Shown here: piece after piece, positions 58,861 through 64,000 of the stretch
Layout: each line of letters starts with the position of its first letter
Numbering within the stretch: the stretch's first letter is position 1
Source of the DNA: Lachnospiraceae bacterium M18-1
Lineage (GTDB): Bacteria > Bacillota > Clostridia > Lachnospirales > Lachnospiraceae
NCBI GenBank assembly: GCA_000403295.2
Contig: KE159605.1
Span: 252,845-316,844 of the forward strand
Direction: 5' to 3'
Length of the DNA stretch: 64,000 nucleotides
Translations under genes and position numbers: made by a program
Notes under the pieces: generated by a model
Told to the model about the DNA's origin: nothing
The model's input: only the letters and a program-made list of their open reading frames with translations
Database searches by the model: none

Positions 58861-59742
58861 ATGAGAATCAATACACAGAATATGTTTTGGATGCATACAG
58901 CGCGCCGTCAGAATGTGCAGAACACGTTCAGCCAGTTTCTTCCCGGTTCGGCAAGAACGGCAAATACGCAGAAGACATTACAGCAAAAATCAATTTATGA
59001 AAAGGCGTCCGCACTGGTGAATGGCGGACAGGCAAAGGATATAGATATCGGGCTTGAGAACAGCGGACCGGCAGAATTGTCCTCGCTTTTGGTTGATAAA
59101 AAGAACATTCCGGCGAAAGCTGCCCAGAAGATTGACGCCTATTATCAGACGGCAGGAGCTTTGACAGACGGTATTACCTATAAGGAAACACGGCTGAAAT
59201 ACCTGCTGTCGGAATATGAGAAGATGTCTGAGAATGGTTCTGAAAAGCAGCTGGAAAAGATGGAAAAATTAATCGAATCCGAATATCAGGATATGTCCGG
59301 ACTTCTAAAACCTGCGGCAGATATGCTTTTTGGAGAAATTCATCTCTCTGAAAAGGTGTACGGAAAAGAGTTTACTGAGGAATATCGGAAACTGCTCGGC
59401 GATATCCCGGATCAGATCCGCACGATCGCAGACGGGCTGAAAGACGCGGGAAGCGCAGAAGAAGCGTTGGAGCAGCTGGCTGCGGCAAAAGAGCGGCTTG
59501 GAGATATTGCAGAGGAACTGGCGGGAAGATATCACGCATATACCGGAAAAGAGCTTCCTGGATATCAATATAAAGCGGAAGCGGATTATCAGGAATCCGT
59601 AAAATCCTATGGGCTTCTCTGGAGCTGGGATGAGGTAGCGGTTGATACTTCCCATGTGGAAAATCTGGCGGACTATGGAGTGGATGTCCGCAGCTTGAGC
59701 AGCATCCCGGAGGCCGTGAATCTGATCGATACGACAGCATAG
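58861..59742 (+). CDS. Hypothetical helical protein
   Basis: A 293-residue protein without signal peptide or membrane helix. It begins MRINTQNMFWMHTARRQNVQNTFSQF. A long helical, charged middle (about 95-230, with heptad-like EKMSENGSEKQLEKMEKLIESEYQDM and LEQLAAAKERLGDIAEELAGRYHAY) suggests a coiled coil. I do not recognise a family. AAAGGAG precedes ATG 58861. It lies after the ECF-anti-sigma-membrane protein genes on the same strand and faces the BlaR1-like gene; a hairpin separates them. Confidence 0.6.
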   Translation: MRINTQNMFWMHTARRQNVQNTFSQFLPGSARTANTQKTLQQKSIYEKASALVNGGQAKDIDIGLENSGPAELSSLLVDKKNIPAKAAQKIDAYYQTAGALTDGITYKETRLKYLLSEYEKMSENGSEKQLEKMEKLIESEYQDMSGLLKPAADMLFGEIHLSEKVYGKEFTEEYRKLLGDIPDQIRTIADGLKDAGSAEEALEQLAAAKERLGDIAEELAGRYHAYTGKELPGYQYKAEADYQESVKSYGLLWSWDEVAVDTSHVENLADYGVDVRSLSSIPEAVNLIDTTA

Positions 59743-59757
59743 ATTTTGCCATCGAAT

Positions 59758-59787
59758 GGTATGGATGTTCCCTGGAGCATCCATACC
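59758..59787. terminator. Hairpin between convergent genes
   Basis: A perfect 10-bp stem GGTATGGATG (59758-59767) with CATCCATACC (59778-59787), extended by a few more pairs. No U-tract; a probable end structure between convergent transcripts. Confidence 0.45.
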
Positions 59788-59827
59788 GCACAGGATGATT
59801 TCATAATCTTTTATTTCGTGCAGTGTC

Positions 59828-61630
59828 TCATTCACCACTATTTACGCAATGTTGTGCCAGAATATCCACTGTCATCTCAAAAGCGGTCCTGCCGGTGGCA
59901 TTCTCAGAATCCTGCAGATTCGCCGCAAAGCAATAGTCTTTTTCATTTCCTTCCAGAAATCCCACGAACCATCCGTTCCCGCCGGATCCGCCGGACTCTG
60001 CCGTTCCAGTTTTCCCATATAATTTTCCGGCAGGCGTATCTGCAAGAAACAATGCGTCTTTTACGGCACGTACATTTTCGGCATGGAAATCCCATCTGTT
60101 TTCTAACAAGCCAGTCAGAAGAATGACCTGCTCCACAGGGGAGATCTTTAAAGAGGATTCTGCCCAAAATGCATCCACCCCTCCGGTCAGGTCGCAATTG
60201 CCGTAAGAAATCCTGTCATAATACTGATACAGCGTGAGAAGTCCCATCTGTCGGTCCAAAGATTGAAAATACCAGTTTACGGAATGTGACATCGCCGTGT
60301 CCAGAGTATGATCCTGATTCCAGGCCTCAAAGGGCTGCAAAGTCCCATCCCAATGCAGGGCAGTAGAGCCGGGGGAAATGACCTGTTCCTCCAGGGCGAA
60401 CAGACTGCTGTAAATCTTGTATGTAGAATCCGGCGATACACGCTGTTGGCTCAGTTCTTTATTATAGATATGGTAGCGGTCATTTTCCATGTCATATAGA
60501 ACAAAAGACCCCTTGATTCCGCCGAAATGGGCAGAAAGATCCATTGCTTCCCAGTTCTCACTCTGAAGCCGGAAAATCGGATCCGCAGATGCATACGCAG
60601 TATAAAAAGGGCTGGAGCAGCAGACGATCAGCAGCGTCAGCAGGAGGATACCTGCACTTACTGCCTTTTGCCGTACAGAGTCCGTGTGATACTCTGCGAT
60701 TGCCAGGATCCGCTGTTTGATACGGTTTCTGCTTCCGCCGATGGCGGATGCCGGGGAAAGGAATCTTCCCCTCCGTATGTGCACGGCGTATTTCAGGAGC
60801 GTATGACCATACTCGGCTCCCTGGTCCTTTCCGATAAAAGAAATGACAGCATTGTCGCACGCAATCTCCTGGTCCTGGCGTATCTTTGCGAAGGCATACC
60901 AGGCCAACGGATGGAACCAGTAAAGGATCTGCAGGATACACAATATGTAATTCAGCAGAGGATCCCTGCGGCGGCAATGCTGAAGCTCATGCAGGAAGAT
61001 GAAACGGATTTCGTTTTCTGAAAACCGGATGTCCAGATCAAATGGGATCAGGATCTTAGGGTAAAGCCAGCCATAGGAGATCGGACTCTGGATCCCTCCG
61101 CAGGCATAAAGCTTCACATTGCTCTTGATGCAAAGACTTCGTCTGCAATCCAGGAATTGGCTGTAAAGAGCGCTTTCCCCGGCTTCTGTGACAGCATATC
61201 CCTGCTTTCTCAGACGATAGATTTTGACCATTGTGCAAAAAAGGACTGTACCTGCGGCAAACATACCGATGATCCACATACCGCACAGCAGCACCATAAG
61301 CCTGGCATTGGACGAAATAACTGCAGCAGAAAAATCCTGGACAGTCAGGTTCGAGAGCAGATGTGGGCCTTCTTTGCCCGTGGAGGAAACAACTGCGGAT
61401 TCCGGTACTGTTTTTAAGAAAAAACCGCGGATTCTATACCATATATTTTCAGTGGGGATAATATTGCAGGGAAGTATCGGCAGGATCATGGCAGCCAGAA
61501 ACGGATACCACAGCTGATACTGCGCGCGCATGGTAAGATGCTTTTTCAGACCCCATTTTAAAAGGAAAAGAAATCCCAGTAATAGACTGATCAAAATATT
61601 ACTCATCATGAAACGAACTGGAAATATCAT
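59828..61630 (-). CDS. BlaR1-like M56 peptidase with penicillin-sensor domain
   Basis: A 600-residue sensor-transducer. The N-terminal part has membrane helices and the M56 zinc protease motif HELQH (214-218) with Glu255 in DQEIACDN. After a further helix (about 322-340) comes an outside class D beta-lactamase-like sensor domain: STYK (402-405, acylated Ser), SVN (450-452) and KTG (540-542). In BlaR1/MecR1 systems, acylation activates cleavage of the repressor BlaI. No blaI gene is present on either side within this window, which is unusual. AGAGGA lies before ATG 61630. The target of the protease is unknown. Confidence 0.88.
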   Translation of the reverse strand: MIFPVRFMMSNILISLLLGFLFLLKWGLKKHLTMRAQYQLWYPFLAAMILPILPCNIIPTENIWYRIRGFFLKTVPESAVVSSTGKEGPHLLSNLTVQDFSAAVISSNARLMVLLCGMWIIGMFAAGTVLFCTMVKIYRLRKQGYAVTEAGESALYSQFLDCRRSLCIKSNVKLYACGGIQSPISYGWLYPKILIPFDLDIRFSENEIRFIFLHELQHCRRRDPLLNYILCILQILYWFHPLAWYAFAKIRQDQEIACDNAVISFIGKDQGAEYGHTLLKYAVHIRRGRFLSPASAIGGSRNRIKQRILAIAEYHTDSVRQKAVSAGILLLTLLIVCCSSPFYTAYASADPIFRLQSENWEAMDLSAHFGGIKGSFVLYDMENDRYHIYNKELSQQRVSPDSTYKIYSSLFALEEQVISPGSTALHWDGTLQPFEAWNQDHTLDTAMSHSVNWYFQSLDRQMGLLTLYQYYDRISYGNCDLTGGVDAFWAESSLKISPVEQVILLTGLLENRWDFHAENVRAVKDALFLADTPAGKLYGKTGTAESGGSGGNGWFVGFLEGNEKDYCFAANLQDSENATGRTAFEMTVDILAQHCVNSGE

Positions 61631-61786
61631 GAGACGCCACCATTCCTCTCTTTGATCTCACTGGCCGGGCACATCCCCGCAAGGATGTCCGTCCGGCCGT
61701 TCCATTTCTTAATTATAATTGCTGAGCAGGCAGAATACAAGTATCAACACGGCTTTCATTATAATACTGGCCTGTCCCCAAAAAAG

Positions 61787-62503
61787 TTATTTCGATTTTT
61801 GTTTCTTAAAAAGTATTCCGCATACAATTACCGCTGAAAAAAAGACAAGGATCAGATAGCAAAGATTTTTAAGGCAAAAGCCATGATCCAGCATCAATCG
61901 ATATCCCCAAGAAGCGGGAAAAAAACGCCCGGTCACTTCGAGAAAATCAGGTAACAAATCAGTGGGAAACATAATTCCCGAAAGCATAATTGAGGGTAGA
62001 AACACTAACTGTGCTATCATCGTCAATTTGGCTTGATTTTTTATAACCAGTCCTAAAATACTCCCTATACTTAACGACACAATAATATAGATAGCAAGTG
62101 CAAAAAAGAAAATCTTAATTTGTGCTGGCAAAACTGCTTGAAATAATACGGGAGCCAGCAGCACGATCACTGTACATGCAATCATCAAATGGATAAACGC
62201 GGAAAGAAACATCGTAACAAGCCCCAGATAAACAGGTACTCCGTTTGCTTTATAAACTTTGTTTATGTCACTTCCATAGGTTTCAATCAGCGATGGCGGC
62301 AAACCGATAAATGCTCCCATGGAAACACTCATAACAATCATAGATTGGATGAGCGTACTTCTCATATCGGGCATAACAGAAGTGAAAATACCGCCCATAA
62401 GAAGAAAGAAAATAAGCGGAATGATATAGCAGGTAACTAACAAGGATCTGCTTCGTATATCCAATTTCCACTGTAGCGCAACACCATACAAAAACCCATT
62501 CAT
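61787..62503 (-). CDS. ABC-2 type transporter permease
   Basis: A 238-residue permease with six hydrophobic segments and the ABC-2 form (start GVALQWKLDIRSRSLLVTCYIIPLIFFLLMGGIFTSV, then FLPSIMLSGIMFPTDLLPDFLEVTGRFFPASWGYR, the signature before the last helix). Drug or peptide export under MerR control is inferred from the neighbours. Its start overlaps the ATPase gene by 4 nt. This stretch is richer in A and T than the rest of the window. Confidence 0.9.
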   Translation of the reverse strand: MNGFLYGVALQWKLDIRSRSLLVTCYIIPLIFFLLMGGIFTSVMPDMRSTLIQSMIVMSVSMGAFIGLPPSLIETYGSDINKVYKANGVPVYLGLVTMFLSAFIHLMIACTVIVLLAPVLFQAVLPAQIKIFFFALAIYIIVSLSIGSILGLVIKNQAKLTMIAQLVFLPSIMLSGIMFPTDLLPDFLEVTGRFFPASWGYRLMLDHGFCLKNLCYLILVFFSAVIVCGILFKKQKSK

Positions 62504-63318
62504 TCTGCGTCCCTCCTTGTCATTTCCATAAAATGCTGTTCCAGTGTACCACGGTCAACTTTAATATCTGACACATGAATTTCCTTTTGTTTCAATTCAC
62601 TAAGCAGGGAAATCAAAGTATCTTCAATATTGTCCGTTTCAAAAGTGCTGTCCCCTTGCTGCGTTTTGATATGAATAAAATATTTTTTTCCAACCTTGTC
62701 TGTAAGTTCCGAAGCTGTGCCGCAAAATACAATATTTCCGTGACTTAAAATAGCAATACGGTCACATAAGGTTTCTACTTCTGCCATATCATGGCTTGCC
62801 AAAACAATGGTTTTTCCTTTGGATTTTAGCTTTCGGATCTGCTCATGGAGCGAAAGCCTGCCCTCGACATCAAGCCCCGCAGTCGGCTCATCAAGAAAAA
62901 TAATATCTGGATTACTGATAAGTGCAAGAGCAAGATGTAATCGTCTTTTTTGTCCTGTAGATAATTGGGCATACTGCTTCTTCTCAATTTCTTTGATACC
63001 AAGAGTATTAAGCATAGAGTAGTCAATCTTTGCTAAATTCCATTTTGCAAACAGCTTTACAGCCTCCATAGGTTTGATATGGGCGGGCAAAGATGAGGAC
63101 TGCAGCTGGATCCCCATTTTCCCATTTACGATAATTGTACCACTATCGTATTTCTTCAATCCCTCGATACACTCCAGAGATGTCGTTTTTCCTGCTCCAT
63201 TTACGCCGAGCAGGGAAAAAACTTCTCCTTTTTCGATTTGAAAATCAAGTTCCTTAAGAACGATATGGCTGCCATAGCTTTTCCTTAACCCATGAACTTG
63301 TATTGCATGATCCATCAT
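62500..63318 (-). CDS. ABC transporter ATP-binding protein
   Basis: A 272-residue ATPase with Walker A GVNGAGKTT, signature LSTGQKRR (in place of LSGGQ) and Walker B IIFLDEPTAGLD, typical of drug-resistance type ABC-2 ATPases. A C-terminal regulatory part (about 205-272) follows. Start overlaps merR by 4 nt; stop overlaps the permease gene by 4 nt, so the three genes are tightly coupled. Confidence 0.92.
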   Translation of the reverse strand: MMDHAIQVHGLRKSYGSHIVLKELDFQIEKGEVFSLLGVNGAGKTTSLECIEGLKKYDSGTIIVNGKMGIQLQSSSLPAHIKPMEAVKLFAKWNLAKIDYSMLNTLGIKEIEKKQYAQLSTGQKRRLHLALALISNPDIIFLDEPTAGLDVEGRLSLHEQIRKLKSKGKTIVLASHDMAEVETLCDRIAILSHGNIVFCGTASELTDKVGKKYFIHIKTQQGDSTFETDNIEDTLISLLSELKQKEIHVSDIKVDRGTLEQHFMEMTRRDAE

Positions 63319-64000
63319 TCCACCTCCTCGAATGGATTTACTCCGAGCTTTGAAAAATAGACTTGCAAAGCCGGCCCTAAATAGTCGTTTACGATTTTCT
63401 GCCTTTCTTCCCAGGCATTTGCAGCAGTATCAATATTGCCTATTTCCATCAATTTCGGCAACATACTCATATCACCGTTCGTAAATTCCATGATCAGGCC
63501 CCAATATTCTTTTACAACCCGTTGACACGTTTCACTTTCGGGGAGCACATTTTCCTTTTGAAGTTGTACGATTTCATTGCTCAAACAATTAAATCTATCC
63601 ATAAAGTCTAAGCCGCTTTCCCGGTCAAATTGATTACGGATATGGTCAAGTGTATCATCATCGAAACGCTTGATAAGATAGTAAGAGTCATTTTCCATTT
63701 GCAGATTGACAATAATATCTGCATACCTCTTAAAATTGACTGTCTGCATTTGCAGCACTTCTGCTTTTAGCTGTTCTATTGCTGTCAAAGAAGCTTTTAG
63801 CTGCTCTATTTTACTCCGTATGCCATCAGCCTGTTCCGTAAGAACATTTGCAACATCCGTCGGTGTTTCTAAAGAAATCAGGCATTGCTTTATATCATCC
63901 AAAGAAAATCCTAATGATTTCAAGGACATGATCTGATGAAGTATAACTAAATCTTTATTCGTATAAAGTCTGCGTCCACCTTCACTTTCTGCTGATGGAG
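63315..64000 (-). CDS. MerR family regulator with TipAS-like domain, 5' end cut by window
   Basis: The coding frame runs from 64000 leftwards; the N-terminus is outside the window. Visible first is GGRRLYTNKDLVILHQIMSLKSLGFSLDDIK, the wing and second helices of the MerR DNA-binding domain, then a coiled-coil dimer helix (about 40 residues, ILRSKIEQLKASLTAIEQLKAEVLQMQ-like). The remainder (NFKRYADIIV to the end, about 150 residues) is helical and resembles the TipAS antibiotic-recognition domain. It probably induces the ABC exporter genes downstream when a drug binds. Confidence 0.88.
   Translation of the reverse strand, partial: PSAESEGGRRLYTNKDLVILHQIMSLKSLGFSLDDIKQCLISLETPTDVANVLTEQADGIRSKIEQLKASLTAIEQLKAEVLQMQTVNFKRYADIIVNLQMENDSYYLIKRFDDDTLDHIRNQFDRESGLDFMDRFNCLSNEIVQLQKENVLPESETCQRVVKEYWGLIMEFTNGDMSMLPKLMEIGNIDTAANAWEERQKIVNDYLGPALQVYFSKLGVNPFEEVE

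Noticed and set aside
61631..61786. A degraded blaI gene upstream of the BlaR1-like gene
   Set aside because: None of the frames gives a winged-helix sequence; only a hairpin around 61665-61700 and short open frames are present.

Overview
The window looks like chromosome of an anaerobic, endospore-lineage Bacillota, most likely class Clostridia, family Lachnospiraceae. This is an inference from gene content: sigH behind cysS-mrnC-rlmB, DUF4364 and DUF4080 families, an electron-bifurcating type [FeFe] hydrogenase with a sensory partner, indolepyruvate:ferredoxin oxidoreductase, and strong AAGGAGG ribosome sites. Genus cannot be fixed by eye. No rRNA, CRISPR array, prophage or intact insertion sequence was seen.

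Layout. 1-3100: informational genes (cysS end, mrnC, rlmB, sigH, dtd), then a lone tRNA-Thr. 3400-9340: MATE pump, polysaccharide deacetylase, tcdA, rarA, DUF4364 and a radical SAM protein. 9340-14600: rho, rpmE, DUF1385, prmC, prfA. 14660-19090: carAB on the minus strand with its promoter. 19260-21300: a GntR-controlled ABC module. 21640-27100: HAD phosphatase, EamA permease, SseB-like protein, CDF metal pump, MarR, thyA, folA. 27130-30160: a zinc/manganese type ABC uptake operon. 30160-31170: DUF4349 lipoprotein.

31430-39830 is the hydrogenase block: hydC, hydB and hydA (a trimeric NAD/ferredoxin-linked [FeFe] hydrogenase), a SanA/YdcF-like membrane protein, a PAS-containing group C (sensory) [FeFe] hydrogenase and a SpoIIE-type phosphatase. 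I read the last two as an H2 or redox sensing output module placed next to the catalytic enzyme. 39930-43340 is a second GntR-ABC module. 43655-49700 is an aromatic-acid operon: paaK, iorA, iorB, ACT, paaK, ACT. Its reduced ferredoxin could feed the hydrogenase. 49900-54700: cold shock protein, CPBP protease and a MarR gene set between two divergent MATE pumps. 54960-59740: radical SAM DUF4080 protein, ECF sigma factor with a zinc-finger anti-sigma-like partner, and two poorly characterised genes. 59828-61630: a BlaR1-like sensor without a visible BlaI. 61787-64000: an AT-richer ABC-MerR module running off the right edge.

The least ordinary feature is a family of three short non-coding elements (21324-21520, 28318-28464, 35779-35925). 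Each has 12-bp terminal inverted repeats beginning GTTAC and sits between 8-bp direct repeats (two perfect, one 7 of 8), which are target-site duplications. All three have the same left, middle and right hairpin plan, and stem sequences differ between copies while pairing is kept. One copy lies inside the znu operon between the binding protein and ATPase genes. A second small repeat family begins at the stop codons of three genes.
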